Source: Amycolatopsis sp. MtRt-6
GTDB taxonomy: Bacteria; Actinomycetota; Actinomycetes; Mycobacteriales; Pseudonocardiaceae
Assembly: GCF_017308975.1 (NCBI RefSeq)
Contig: NZ_JADWPD010000003.1
Span: 248,001 to 312,000 of the forward strand
Direction of reading: 5' to 3'
Length of the DNA stretch: 64,000 nucleotides
The position numbers and the translations under genes were made by a program. The first letter of the stretch is position 1. Each line of letters begins with the position of its first letter. The notes beneath the pieces are model-generated. The model made no database searches. It saw only the letters and a list, made by a program, of their open reading frames with translations, and was not told the DNA's origin. This document shows, piece after piece, positions 35,396-44,145 of the stretch.

Positions 35396-36883
35396 TCAGT
35401 TGCCCGGCTTGATGCTGATCGACGTCGGGGGCGCGTTCAGCGACGACGAAGGCGCGTTGGTCGGCGAGCCGCCGTCGGGGCCGACGGGGATGTTCGGCGC
35501 CGTCGTCTGGGTACCGCCGCCGCCACCCTTGTCGTCCCCGCCGAAGAGGAAGATCGCGCCCACGACCAGGCCCGCCACCACGACGAGGCCGAGCACGATG
35601 AAGATCCACTTCTTGCCGCCGCCCCCCTTGGGCTGGTGGAACGCGCCCGCGCCACCGGCGGGCATCGGCGGGCGCAGCCGCATCGGGTCCTGGCCGTAGC
35701 CCTGCGGCGGCATACCCTGCTGTTGCTGCTGCGGGTAGCCGTACCCCGGCGGCGGGCCCTGCGGCGGCATGCCCTGCGGCATCCCGGGCGGCGGGCCCTG
35801 CGGAGCGCCCTGCTGGGGGTAGCCGTAGCCGGGCGGCGGGCCCTGGGGCGGCGGGCCCTGCGGTCCGGGGCCCTGGCCGAAGCCGGGCTGCTGCTGTCCT
35901 CCGTACGGGTGCACGGGGGCCCCCTCTCCCTGCGGTGCGCTGTTCTGGTGCGGCCCCTGTTGTACCTGACCAGGCCGGTGCGGCGCGGGGATTCCGCCCG
36001 AATGGGACCCCGGTGGCCCCGGCGGGGTGTCCGACGTCGCCAGCGGGCCGAGCGCGCGGCGCGCGGCCGCGACCATCTCGACGCAGCTGGGGTAGCGGTC
36101 GGCCGGGTTCTTGGCCATGCCGCGCCGGATCACCTCGTCGATTGCCGGCGGCAGCGCGACGGCGCGGGAGATCGCCGGCGGCTCGCCGTTGAGGTGACCC
36201 TTGATCACCGTCGGGACGTCGCCCTTGAACGGCGGGCTGCCGGTGAGGCAGGCGTAGAGGACGCACGTCAGCGCGTACTGGTCGGTGCGCCCGTCCAGCG
36301 GCTCCCCGCGCAGGTGCTCGGGGGCCGCGTACGTGGGCGAGCCGAGGAAGTCGCCGCCGCGCGTCCGGTGCCCGGTCGCGCCGCGCCGCGTCAGCCCGAA
36401 GTCGGCGACGTACACGTGCTCGCGCGAGGTCTCCTTCTTCGTCACGAGCACGTTCGCCGGCTTGACGTCGAGGTGGACCAGACCACGGTTGTGCAGCGTG
36501 TCGAGGGCGTCCGCGACCTGGTCGAGCATCGTCAGGGCGCGCGCGGGCGCGATCGCGCCACTGGAGATCAACCCGGCGAGATCGCCGCCGTCGACCATCC
36601 GCATGGCGATGTAGAGCATGCCGTCGAGCTCGCCGAAGTCGTACAGCGGCACGACGTTGGCGTGGTCGATCGCCGACGTGTTGCGCGCCTCGTCGACGAA
36701 CCGCTCACGGAACTCGGCGTCGGCCCCGAGGTGGTCACCGATGACCTTCAGGGCCACCTTGCGGCCGAGCCGCACGTCCGTGGCCTTGTAGGTCACGCTC
36801 ATGCCGCCTTTGCCGAGCACCCCGTCGATGCGGTAGTTGCCCAGCCGGCGACCGGTGAGGTCCCCCGACACATCGCCTGTCAC
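35396..36883 (-). CDS. Membrane-anchored Ser/Thr protein kinase with Pro/Gln-rich linker
   Basis: A 495-residue PknB-type kinase. Kinase domain at residues about 15-275: glycine loop GKGGMSVTYKA, VALKVI with the ATP Lys, catalytic loop HLDVKPANVL, DFGL, and SPTYAAPEHL. The catalytic loop reads HLD, not the usual HRD, so the activating Arg is missing. A 140-residue low-complexity linker of Pro, Gly and Gln repeats (PPQGPPPGYGYPQQ) follows, then one membrane helix (IFIVLGLVVVAGLVVGAIFLF) and a short Ser/Pro/Asn-rich outer tail with no PASTA repeat. GTG start at 36883; a second GTG 15 bp later is possible. Confidence 0.92.
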   Translation of the reverse strand: MTGDVSGDLTGRRLGNYRIDGVLGKGGMSVTYKATDVRLGRKVALKVIGDHLGADAEFRERFVDEARNTSAIDHANVVPLYDFGELDGMLYIAMRMVDGGDLAGLISSGAIAPARALTMLDQVADALDTLHNRGLVHLDVKPANVLVTKKETSREHVYVADFGLTRRGATGHRTRGGDFLGSPTYAAPEHLRGEPLDGRTDQYALTCVLYACLTGSPPFKGDVPTVIKGHLNGEPPAISRAVALPPAIDEVIRRGMAKNPADRYPSCVEMVAAARRALGPLATSDTPPGPPGSHSGGIPAPHRPGQVQQGPHQNSAPQGEGAPVHPYGGQQQPGFGQGPGPQGPPPQGPPPGYGYPQQGAPQGPPPGMPQGMPPQGPPPGYGYPQQQQQGMPPQGYGQDPMRLRPPMPAGGAGAFHQPKGGGGKKWIFIVLGLVVVAGLVVGAIFLFGGDDKGGGGGTQTTAPNIPVGPDGGSPTNAPSSSLNAPPTSISIKPGN

Positions 36884-36947
36884 GCCCGCAGCCTAACGCC
36901 CCTGGTTCGGCGCCTGCCGGGGGTTCACCGATCACCTGACAGGCGTG

Positions 36948-37154
36948 CTACGAAACCTTGCGTACGTCGGCTGCCTGGCTCCGACCGTCACGACCGGACT
37001 GCACTTCGAACTCGACGCGGTCGCCCTCGTCCAGAGTGCGGAATCCTTCGGACTGGATGGCCGAATAGTGGACGAACACGTCCGGCCCCTCCGTGGATTC
37101 GATGAACCCGTAGCCCTTTTCCGAGTTGAACCATTTGACGGTGCCGACAGCCAC
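36948..37154 (-). CDS. Cold-shock domain protein
   Basis: A 68-residue CspA-like RNA chaperone. [15 protein letters not shown] and DVFVHYSAI are the RNP1 and RNP2 motifs; the fold is complete. The GTG start is chosen for its GAGGGAGGG site and the family N-terminus MAVGTVKWF. It binds single-stranded nucleic acid and melts RNA structure. Lies 64 bp upstream of the kinase gene. Confidence 0.95.
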   Translation of the reverse strand: MAVGTVKWFNSEKGYGFIESTEGPDVFVHYSAIQSEGFRTLDEGDRVEFEVQSGRDGRSQAADVRKVS

Positions 37155-37266
37155 GGCGCCCTCCCTCAGCACAAAGGATCCGCTGGCCCGAGCGGATGCC
37201 AGCGGCGGAAGTGTCAATCACGCTACCGGAATTATTGTCCGCGGCAATGGGCAATTCGTCCGAAGA

Positions 37267-37890
37267 TCACGAACCCGAAAGGCGTCTGTTCCGCGCGTGC
37301 ACGAGCACCGTCCCGGGACCCGCGAAGTCGACCGCCAGCCCTTCGCCGGTGCGCAGCGACTGCGAGCCGCCCGGATCGAGGGCCCGCAACCGGCACTGCA
37401 CGGTGTCCGGGTAGGCCAGCAGGTAGTCCGGCCGGACCGTGACCAGCTCGCCCTTGCCGAGCTCGAACGCGTCCACCGGGCCGGGCGCGGCCAGCACGAG
37501 CGGCCCAGTCCCGCTGTAGTGCTCGAGGAACCCCGAATCGGCGCCGAAGAGCTGCTGCAACGGCACCCAGCCGGGGTCGTGGCGGACCGACGAAGGCTGC
37601 ACGAGCACCGCGTCCCGGTGCACCGACCAGCCCGTGCCGCCGCCCACGTCGAGCGGGTAGACGTCGCCGGGGCGCAGCGGCGCGAAGTCGATCCAGCCGC
37701 CGTCGGACGGCGCGGTGTAGACGGCCGTCGCGGGCTTGCCCGCGCGGACGCCGCCGCGGCCGCCCGGCGCCTCGGCGACGCCGAACCGGCTGGCGAGCAG
37801 GGTTTCCGGCGCGGCGCGCACGGCCTCGCCCGGGTCCAGCAGGACGCGGGCGACGCCGAAGCCGGGGGTGTGCCGGGTCTGGACGCGCAT
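37267..37890 (-). CDS. AIM24/TIGR00266-family protein, divergent copy
   Basis: A 207-residue beta-rich protein of the AIM24 fold. MRVQTRHTPGFGVARVLLDPGEAV parallels the start of its upstream neighbour (MQVGIRQQPSFAVARLMLAPGE). GGWIDFAPLRPGDVYPLDV and DTVQCRLRAL also match. Its ATG shares one base with the neighbour's TGA (TGATG), so translation is coupled. It looks like a diverged tandem duplicate. Function unknown; homologues in yeast act on mitochondrial membranes. Confidence 0.83.
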   Translation of the reverse strand: MRVQTRHTPGFGVARVLLDPGEAVRAAPETLLASRFGVAEAPGGRGGVRAGKPATAVYTAPSDGGWIDFAPLRPGDVYPLDVGGGTGWSVHRDAVLVQPSSVRHDPGWVPLQQLFGADSGFLEHYSGTGPLVLAAPGPVDAFELGKGELVTVRPDYLLAYPDTVQCRLRALDPGGSQSLRTGEGLAVDFAGPGTVLVHARNRRLSGS

Positions 37891-38567
37891 CAGCGTGACG
37901 GGACGTGGGAGATGATCCAGCTGATCAGCGCGGACGGGTTGCGCGTCTGCGTCATGATCTGGCCGGGGCCGACGAAGTCGAACACGAGCCCTTCGCCGCT
38001 CTTCATCGACTGGATGATGCCGGTCGCGACCTTCCGGATCTGGTACTGCACGGTGTCGGCGTAGGCGACGACGTGCCCGGTGTCGATGGTCACCATCTCG
38101 CCCTGCTGCAGCGTGATGGTCTCGACCGCGCCGTAGCAGCTGACGAGCAGCTGGCCCTGCCCGGTGGCGTGGGTCAGGAAGCCGCCCTCGCCGCCCATCA
38201 GGTTCTTCATCCCGCCCCACTTGGTCTCGGTCTGCACGCCGTGCGACGACGCGAGCCAGCAGCCGCGGGTGACGGCCCAGCCGGTGCGGCCGTCGAGGGT
38301 GAGCACCTGGATGTCGCCGGGCAGGTTGGCGGCGACGTCGACCCAGCCGCCGTTCTGCGGGGCGGTGAAGGTGGAGATGAAGAAGGACTCGCCGGAGAGG
38401 AACGCGCGGCCGAGGCCCTTCATGATCCCGCCCTGCGCCTGCGACTGGACCTGCACGCCGTAGCTGGTGGCCATCATCGCGCCGGACTCGACCTGGCACG
38501 GTTCGCCGGGTGCCAGCATCAGCCGGGCGACGGCGAACGAAGGCTGTTGACGGATTCCGACCTGCAT
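37890..38567 (-). CDS. AIM24/TIGR00266-family protein
   Basis: A 225-residue protein of the TIGR00266/AIM24 family with the expected glycine-rich core (GVQVQSQAQGGIMKGLGRAF, then LSGESFFISTF) and GGWVDVAANLPGDIQVL. No signal peptide. First gene of the two-gene unit with the divergent copy. The molecular role is unknown. It is divergent from moeA with a 71-bp gap. Confidence 0.88.
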   Translation of the reverse strand: MQVGIRQQPSFAVARLMLAPGEPCQVESGAMMATSYGVQVQSQAQGGIMKGLGRAFLSGESFFISTFTAPQNGGWVDVAANLPGDIQVLTLDGRTGWAVTRGCWLASSHGVQTETKWGGMKNLMGGEGGFLTHATGQGQLLVSCYGAVETITLQQGEMVTIDTGHVVAYADTVQYQIRKVATGIIQSMKSGEGLVFDFVGPGQIMTQTRNPSALISWIISHVPSR

Positions 38568-38638
38568 GAGTTCTCCCCTGGGCGTGCCTGTGACGGGCAG
38601 AGTCTTGCATGCGCCCCGAACCCGGGGAGGATGGTCCG

Positions 38639-39832
38639 GTGATCTCCGTCGACGACTACCGCGACCGCGTCGCCGCGCTCCTCGGCACGGCCCCCGCGAC
38701 CACGCTGCCCCTCGCCGCCGCGACCGGGCTCGTCCTGGCCGAAGACGTGCGCGCCGGCGTCTCGCTGCCGCCCTTCGACAACTCGGCGATGGACGGCTAC
38801 GCGGTCCGGGCGGCCGACGTCACGACCGCGCCCGTGACCCTGCCGGTCGCCGATGACATCCCGGCGGGCCGGGTCGACGTCCGGGCCCTCGAGCCGGGTA
38901 CCGCGCACCGGATCATGACCGGCGCGCCGCTGCCGCCGGGCGCGGACGCCGTCGTGATGGTCGAGGACACCGACGGCGGCACGGCGCAGGTGACCATTTC
39001 CGCTCCCGCCCGCGAAGGCGCGCACATCCGGCGCACCGGCGAGGACGTCGTCGGCGGCAGCGTCGCGCTGCACGCCGGAACGGTGCTGGGCCACTCGCAG
39101 CTGGGCCTCGCGGCCGCGGTCGGGCTCGCCGAGGTGCGGGTGCACCGGCCGCTGCGGGTGCTGGTCGCCTCGACCGGCACCGAGCTGATCGACGCGCCCG
39201 CCCCGCTGCGCCACGGCCAGATCTACGAGTCCAACAGCGTGATGCTCGCCGCGGCGATCCGCGACCTCGGCTGCGAGGTCGACGTCGTCCGCAGCGTCGT
39301 CGACGACGTCGAGGAGTTCCGCAAGGTCATCGAGCCCAAGCTGGCCGGCGCCGACCTGCTGGTCACCTCCGGCGGCGTCAGCGCGGGCGCGTACGAAGTG
39401 GTGAAGGACGCGCTGACCGGCCAGGGCGTCGAGTTCGCGAAGATCGCGATGCAGCCGGGCGGGCCGCAGGGCAGCGGGCGCTGGCACGGCGTGCCCGTGG
39501 TGGCGCTGCCAGGCAACCCGGTGAGCGTGCTGGTGTCGTTCGAGGCGTTCCTGCGCCCGGCGCTGCTGGCGGCCATGGGCCACACCGACGTCTCGCGCCG
39601 CCGGGTGCGGGCCCGGCTGACCGAGGCGATGACCTCGCCCGCCGGGCGCCGCCAGTACCGCCGGGGCGTGTTCACCCCGTCCGAGCGCGAGGTCACCGGG
39701 ATCGTCGGGCCGCGCGGCGGGCCGGGCTCCCACCTGCTGGCGGCGTTCACGCAGGCCAACTGCCTGATCGTGCTGCCCGAGGACGTCACGTCGGCAGCGG
39801 AAGGCGAAGAGGTGGACGTCCTGCTGCTCTGA
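38639..39832 (+). CDS. moeA: Molybdopterin molybdenumtransferase
   Basis: A 397-residue enzyme that inserts molybdate into adenylylated molybdopterin. The N-terminal MoeA domain carries PPFDNSAMDGYAVR and IMTGAPLPPGADAVV. The catalytic MoCF-binding domain has STGTEL, SGGVSAG and AMQPGGPQG, with ALPGNPVS. The GTG is chosen for GGGGAGG 8 bp upstream. The 3' end overlaps the convergent MFS gene by 47 bp. No other mo genes are in the window. Confidence 0.95.
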   Translation: MISVDDYRDRVAALLGTAPATTLPLAAATGLVLAEDVRAGVSLPPFDNSAMDGYAVRAADVTTAPVTLPVADDIPAGRVDVRALEPGTAHRIMTGAPLPPGADAVVMVEDTDGGTAQVTISAPAREGAHIRRTGEDVVGGSVALHAGTVLGHSQLGLAAAVGLAEVRVHRPLRVLVASTGTELIDAPAPLRHGQIYESNSVMLAAAIRDLGCEVDVVRSVVDDVEEFRKVIEPKLAGADLLVTSGGVSAGAYEVVKDALTGQGVEFAKIAMQPGGPQGSGRWHGVPVVALPGNPVSVLVSFEAFLRPALLAAMGHTDVSRRRVRARLTEAMTSPAGRRQYRRGVFTPSEREVTGIVGPRGGPGSHLLAAFTQANCLIVLPEDVTSAAEGEEVDVLLL

Positions 39833-41039
39833 CCGGGAAGTCCCGCAGCTTCCGGAACGGCACGAGCATCGGCAGGGCCGCGACCAGCACCCCGGCGGCC
39901 ACCCAGAGCGTGGCGCGGACGCCGATCACTTCGCCGAGCAGGCCGCTGCAGACGCCGGCCAGCGGGATCGTGCCGTAGTTCACGATGGACGCGCTCGAGC
40001 TGATCCGCCCGAACAGCTCGGGCGGGCAGTACTGCTGCCGGAACGTCGTGGTCAGCACGTTCGAAGCCACGACACCGGTGCAGACGCCGAACACGGCGAG
40101 GACGGCCAGGACGAGCCCCCAGCCCGGGCTGCTGAGCGGCCCGAGGAACAACATCGGCGCCGCGAACACCTCGCAGAGCAGGAACGCGCGCGCGGTGCCG
40201 AAGCGCGCGCCGAGCCGCCCGGCCAGCAGCGCGCCGAGCACCCCGCCGGAGGCGGCGAGCGCCATGACCAGGCCGACCATGCCCGGGCTCGCGCCGAGCG
40301 TGCGGGAGAGGAAGACGACCTGGATCGAGCTGTACCCGGTGAGCGCGAGGTTCGACACGGCACCGAACGTCATCAGCGTCCGGAGGTAGCGGTCTCCCGT
40401 CACGAACCGCAGTCCCTCGGCGATCTGGCTGCGCAACGGCGTCCGCGCCGCCGCGGCCACGGTCTCGCGCACCCGGATCGCCCGCACGCACAGCACGGAG
40501 ACACCGAAGCTGACGGCGTCCACCAGAACGCCGCTGACCGGGCCGAAGGCCTGCGCCAGCAGCCCGGCCAGGCCGGGGCCGGCGACCTGCGTCGCGGATT
40601 CGCTGCCGTCCAGCTTCGCGTTGCCTTCGAGCAGGTCGTCCTCGCCGACCAGCGTCGGGAGGTAGGCCCGGTAGGCGAGGCTGAAGAACACCTTGGCGAC
40701 CCCGCCGAGCAGGGCCACGACCAGCAGGTACGGCATCGTCAGCGCACCGAATGCCGCGGCCACCGGGACACTGCCGAACACGACCATCGACACCGTGTTG
40801 CAGATCAGCATGACCGGGCGCTTCGGCAGCCGGTCGACCCAGGCACCCGCCGGCAGGCCGATCACCAGCCACGGCAGCCAGGCCACCGCCGTCAGCAGCG
40901 CGACGCCGAAGGTGCTCGCCTGCAGGGTGATCACCGCCACCAGCGGCAGTGCCGTGGTCGCGACCATGCTGCCGAGCATGCTCGTGGTCTCGCCGGTCCA
41001 GAGCAGCCGGAAGTCCCTGTTCCCCCAGAGCCCCTTCAC
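39786..41039 (-). CDS. MFS transporter (MFS_3, enterobactin-exporter/macrolide-efflux-like)
   Basis: A 417-residue 12-helix exporter. The opening FRLLWTGETTSMLGSMV, the cytoplasmic loop GAWVDRLPKRP between helices 2 and 3, and LSRTLGASPGMVGLVMALAA after the central loop are typical of MFS_3 efflux pumps. Its ATG overlaps the stop of the ArsR-like regulator (ATGA), so the two are made together. Substrate unknown; a drug or metabolite is the usual guess. It runs 47 bp into moeA on the other strand. Confidence 0.9.
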   Translation of the reverse strand: MKGLWGNRDFRLLWTGETTSMLGSMVATTALPLVAVITLQASTFGVALLTAVAWLPWLVIGLPAGAWVDRLPKRPVMLICNTVSMVVFGSVPVAAAFGALTMPYLLVVALLGGVAKVFFSLAYRAYLPTLVGEDDLLEGNAKLDGSESATQVAGPGLAGLLAQAFGPVSGVLVDAVSFGVSVLCVRAIRVRETVAAAARTPLRSQIAEGLRFVTGDRYLRTLMTFGAVSNLALTGYSSIQVVFLSRTLGASPGMVGLVMALAASGGVLGALLAGRLGARFGTARAFLLCEVFAAPMLFLGPLSSPGWGLVLAVLAVFGVCTGVVASNVLTTTFRQQYCPPELFGRISSSASIVNYGTIPLAGVCSGLLGEVIGVRATLWVAAGVLVAALPMLVPFRKLRDFPVRAAGRPPLRLPLPT

Positions 41040-41596
41040 GGCTTGCCCAGCGACGTCCGCGCGGCGAAGAAGACCGGGCGGCGCTCGACGCCGTCACCGG
41101 GCTCGGTGCGGTCCTCGAACTCGGCCAGCAGCAGCAGGATCCGCTCGTTCAGCTCTTCGAGCTCGGCGGCGGACAAGCGCATCCAGGTGTCCGTGCTGAA
41201 CGCCACGCCCCGCCACTCCGGCGGATAGGTCTCGCGGGTCGCGAGCCACTCGCGCGCGATCGCCATCTGGTGGTCAAGGGTCAGGACCTCCGCGGCGTCG
41301 GCGACGGGATCGTCGGGGAAGTCCGCGTACGCCCACCGCAGTGTCTTCACGGAGCGCTTCCACCAGCGTTCCCGCTGGTCACGCGCCAGCTCGGGCGCCA
41401 CTTCGACCAGCTTGGCCGCTGCCAGCACCTTCATGTGGTGACTGATGTTGCCCACCGCCTGGTCGGTCTTCGCGGCCAGCATCGACGCCGTCGCCGGTCC
41501 GTCCAGGTGGAGCAGCTCCATCAGCCGTCGCCGGAGCGGGTGCGAAACCGCGGCCAGCACCTTCGAATCCCGGATGTCCCGGACGTCATCTCCCAT
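41036..41596 (-). CDS. ArsR-like winged-helix regulator of the MFS gene
   Basis: A 186-residue regulator. Winged helix at residues about 10-85 (VLAAVSHPLRRRLMELLHLDG, TASMLAAKTDQAVGNISHHMKVL), then a C-terminal region with ERWWKRSVKTLRWAYADF. No metal-binding Cys cluster, so a small organic ligand is likelier. The ATG at 41596 is preferred; frames further upstream run into the operator. It heads the operon with the exporter and is divergent from the GlsB-like gene. Autoregulation through the inverted repeats at 41602-41648 is likely. Confidence 0.88.
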   Translation of the reverse strand: MGDDVRDIRDSKVLAAVSHPLRRRLMELLHLDGPATASMLAAKTDQAVGNISHHMKVLAAAKLVEVAPELARDQRERWWKRSVKTLRWAYADFPDDPVADAAEVLTLDHQMAIAREWLATRETYPPEWRGVAFSTDTWMRLSAAELEELNERILLLLAEFEDRTEPGDGVERRPVFFAARTSLGKP

Positions 41597-41601
41597 GACA
41601 C

Positions 41602-41648
41602 ACAAGAGTAGTTGTACAAGAGTTCTTGTGCAATGGTGCTTGTACAAC
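41602..41648. promoter_or_regulatory. Multi-half-site operator between regulator and GlsB-like gene
   Basis: GTTGTACAAG (41611-41620) and CTTGTACAAC (41639-41648) form a perfect 10-bp inverted repeat. Between them ACAAGA-GT-TCTTGT (41616-41629) is another perfect palindrome, and a further half-site ACAAGAG lies at 41602-41608. At least four ACAAG-type half-sites in 47 bp overlap the divergent promoters. Confidence 0.65.
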
Positions 41649-41668
41649 TGCTCACGTAAGCTTCGGAC

Positions 41669-41953
41669 ATGGGTTTCGTCGCATGGGTGATCTTCGGCGC
41701 GATCGTCGGCTGGGCCGCGAACCTGGTGGTCGGCGGGCGCGAACGGCGTCGGCAGGGTTGCCTGGTCAGCGTGCTCGTCGGGGTCGTCGGCGCGGCCCTG
41801 GGCGGGCTGATCTACCGGCTCGCGACCGGGCAGGCGAAGACCTTCGACTTCGACTTCCCCAGCTTCGGCGTGGCCATCCTCGGCGCGGTCGTGCTGCTGG
41901 CGATCCTGCGGCTCGCGAGCGGTCTGGCCCGGCGTCCGAGTGACCGTTGGTAA
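41669..41953 (+). CDS. GlsB/YeaQ/YmgE-family stress membrane protein
   Basis: A 94-residue protein with three membrane helices: FVAWVIFGAIVGWAANLVVGG, GCLVSVLVGVVGAALGGLIY and FGVAILGAVVLLAILRL. The glycine pattern is that of the transglycosylase-associated (GlsB) family. It has been linked to envelope stress. A TAAGCT -10-like box lies 6 bp before the ATG. It is divergent from the regulator-exporter operon, with its promoter overlapped by the operator. Confidence 0.9.
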   Translation: MGFVAWVIFGAIVGWAANLVVGGRERRRQGCLVSVLVGVVGAALGGLIYRLATGQAKTFDFDFPSFGVAILGAVVLLAILRLASGLARRPSDRW

Positions 41954-41992
41954 CTTTTGCCGGACGAACCGTGATCAACGGGCCTTCGGACG

Positions 41993-42223
41993 CTAAACTG
42001 CCTCTTCACGCGCGTCTCCCGGTGGCCGGGTGCGTGCGCCGTCGGGGGGCGGATGCACCCGGCCCCGGTCCTTCGCCTTCTTCGCCTTCAGTGCCTCGAT
42101 GACAACGTCCACCGCGCGCGCCGGGTCGACGAGCGACGGCACGGGCACCTCGTCGATCTCCCGGCACCACGCGCCCAAGAGGTCGCGAAGCCGGGCTTCG
42201 GCGGGGTCACGGCGGTCGCTCAT
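41993..42223 (-). CDS. Small charged protein, function unknown
   Basis: A 76-residue protein. ATG with GTGAGGA upstream. Opening RDPAEARLRDLLGAWCREIDE, then VDPARAVDVVIEALKAKKAKD and a disordered Pro/Arg/Glu tail. A single Cys. No membrane segment. A short acidic/basic helical protein of this type recurs in actinomycetes, but I cannot name a function. It stands alone. Confidence 0.6.
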   Translation of the reverse strand: MSDRRDPAEARLRDLLGAWCREIDEVPVPSLVDPARAVDVVIEALKAKKAKDRGRVHPPPDGARTRPPGDAREEAV

Positions 42224-42470
42224 CAGTCCTCACAGGTCAGGCGGGGCAGCGCCCCGAACGGCGGCAACTACTTAGAGTCATCGGCGAAATCGACCTTGCG
42301 TTACGACGCGGCGATCATTCCCACCCGCTGCGGTGACCCCCTCCCGGAGGAGTCCGGCAGGGGCGCTCGGACACGCTCACCTGGGGCAGCGGTAGCGTGG
42401 AGGCGCCCGTACGCGGCCGCCGGACACGGCGCCCATCCGTTCTTCCGACACGAAACCAGGGGACCCGACC
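42224..42470. other. 247-bp divergent promoter region of psd
   Basis: Lies between the small charged protein gene (minus) and psd (plus). No further gene, repeat or RNA was seen. It must hold both promoters. Confidence 0.4.
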
Positions 42471-43196
42471 ATGAGCGGCACCCGGCCGGAGCCCGCCGGC
42501 AACCCAGTCGCGCACGCCCTCCAGCTCGCCCGCGAGACGCTGCCGCCGATGCACCCCGCCGGCCGCCCGTTCGTGGCCGGCGGCGTCGCCGCGACGCTGC
42601 TCGCCCGCCGGTTCTCCAAGCGCCTCGGGCTCGTCGGTGCCCTGGCGACGGTGGCGACCGCGGCGTTCTTCCGCGAGCCGAAGCGGGTCCCGCCGCCGCG
42701 TGACGGCGTCGCGCTCGCCTCGGCCGACGGTCTCGTGTCGCTGATCGAGGAAGCCGTGCCGCCCGCCGAGCTCGGCCTGCCCGCCGAGCCGCGGATGCGC
42801 GTTTCGGTGTTCCTCTCGGTGTTCGACGTGCACGTCCAGCGCGTGCCGGCGAACGGCGTGATCGAGCGGGTCGCCTACCGGCCGGGCAAGTTCCTGTCCG
42901 CGGACCTCGACAAGGCGAGCGACGACAACGAGCGCAACTCCGTGCTCATGCGCACCGAAGACGGCCACGAGCTCGTCGTCGTGCAGATCGCCGGGCTGGT
43001 CGCGCGCCGCATCCTCTGCGAGATCCACGAGGGTGACAAGGTCGGTGCCGCTTCGACGTACGGCATCATCCGGTTCGGCTCCCGGGTCGACCTCTACCTT
43101 CCGCCGGGCTCGACGGTGCTGGTCAGCAAGGGTCAGCGCACGGTCGGCGGCGAGACGGTCATCGCCGAGCTCCCTGCCGCGCCTTCGAAAGGCTGA
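42471..43196 (+). CDS. psd: Phosphatidylserine decarboxylase
   Basis: A 241-residue pyruvoyl enzyme that makes phosphatidylethanolamine. The self-cleavage site is the Gly-Ser of RFGSRVD near the C-terminus, whose Ser becomes the pyruvoyl group. FLSVFDVHVQRVPANG and ADLDKASDDNERN are conserved. One N-terminal hydrophobic segment (FVAGGVAATLLARRF) anchors it. ATG start. It is 3 bp before pssA, forming the phosphatidylserine-to-phosphatidylethanolamine operon. Confidence 0.94.
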   Translation: MSGTRPEPAGNPVAHALQLARETLPPMHPAGRPFVAGGVAATLLARRFSKRLGLVGALATVATAAFFREPKRVPPPRDGVALASADGLVSLIEEAVPPAELGLPAEPRMRVSVFLSVFDVHVQRVPANGVIERVAYRPGKFLSADLDKASDDNERNSVLMRTEDGHELVVVQIAGLVARRILCEIHEGDKVGAASTYGIIRFGSRVDLYLPPGSTVLVSKGQRTVGGETVIAELPAAPSKG

Positions 43197-43199
43197 TCG

Positions 43200-44144
43200 A
43201 TGGTCCGCGTGACCACCCCGGGCGTCCGGCTGCTGCCGAACGCCATCACCGTGCTGGCGCTGTGCGCGGGCCTGTCGGCCGTGCAGTTCGCGCTGACGAA
43301 GAACTACGCGATGGCGATCGCCTCGATCGGCATCGCGGCGGTGCTCGACAGCCTCGACGGCCGGATCGCGCGCCTGCTCGACGCGACGTCGAAGATGGGC
43401 GCGGAGCTGGACTCGCTGTCCGACGGCATCTCGTTCGGCGTCGCGCCGGCGCTGGTGATCTACGTGTGGCAGACGGGCGCGGACCGGATCGGCTGGGTGG
43501 CGTCGCTGATCTTCGCCGTCTGCATGATCCTGCGGCTCGCGCGGTTCAACACGCTGCTGGACGACACGGACCAGCCGCCGTACGCGAGCGAGTTCTTCGT
43601 CGGCGTCCCGGCGCCGGCGGGCGGCCTGCTGGGGATGCTGCCGCTGGTGGCGTACCTGCAGTGGGGCGAGGGCTGGTGGTCGTCGCAGTACGTCGTGTGG
43701 GCGTGGACGGTCGCCATCGCGGCGCTGCTGATCAGCCGCATCCCGACGCTGTCGCTGAAGACGGTCAAGGCCCCGGCCAAGGCGATCGCCCCGCTGCTGC
43801 TGGGCGTCGCCCTCCTGGCGGCGGCGATCATCCAGTTCCCGCTGGTCGCGCTGCTGGTGGCGATGGTCCTGTACCTGGCGCACATCCCGTATTCGATCCA
43901 CCGGCACCGCTGGCTGGCCGCCCACCCGGAGGCCTGGACGGTCCCCCCGCGCGAGCGCCGCGCGATCCGCCGCGCCCGCTCCCCCCGCCGCCTCGGCCTG
44001 CGCCCGCCCCTGCGCCGCCGCGTCGCGGGCGCGGCCATGCGCGCGGTCCGCCTCCCCCGCGAAACGGCCCGCGTCCCGCGCGGCACGTCCGAAAACGGCC
44101 AGCGCCGCCGCTCCTGGCGCCAGATCGGCCTCCGCCGCAAGTAA
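43200..44144 (+). CDS. pssA: CDP-diacylglycerol-serine O-phosphatidyltransferase
   Basis: A 314-residue membrane enzyme that joins CDP-diacylglycerol and serine. The CDP-alcohol phosphotransferase motif is DGRIARLLDATSKMGAELDS, i.e. DGxxAR...GxxxDxxxD at residues about 54-76. Six or more membrane helices. The last 80 residues are a very basic, Arg/Pro-rich cytoplasmic tail. Co-operonic with psd. Followed by a 21-bp repeat array. Confidence 0.93.
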   Translation: MVRVTTPGVRLLPNAITVLALCAGLSAVQFALTKNYAMAIASIGIAAVLDSLDGRIARLLDATSKMGAELDSLSDGISFGVAPALVIYVWQTGADRIGWVASLIFAVCMILRLARFNTLLDDTDQPPYASEFFVGVPAPAGGLLGMLPLVAYLQWGEGWWSSQYVVWAWTVAIAALLISRIPTLSLKTVKAPAKAIAPLLLGVALLAAAIIQFPLVALLVAMVLYLAHIPYSIHRHRWLAAHPEAWTVPPRERRAIRRARSPRRLGLRPPLRRRVAGAAMRAVRLPRETARVPRGTSENGQRRRSWRQIGLRRK

Positions 44145-44145
44145 C

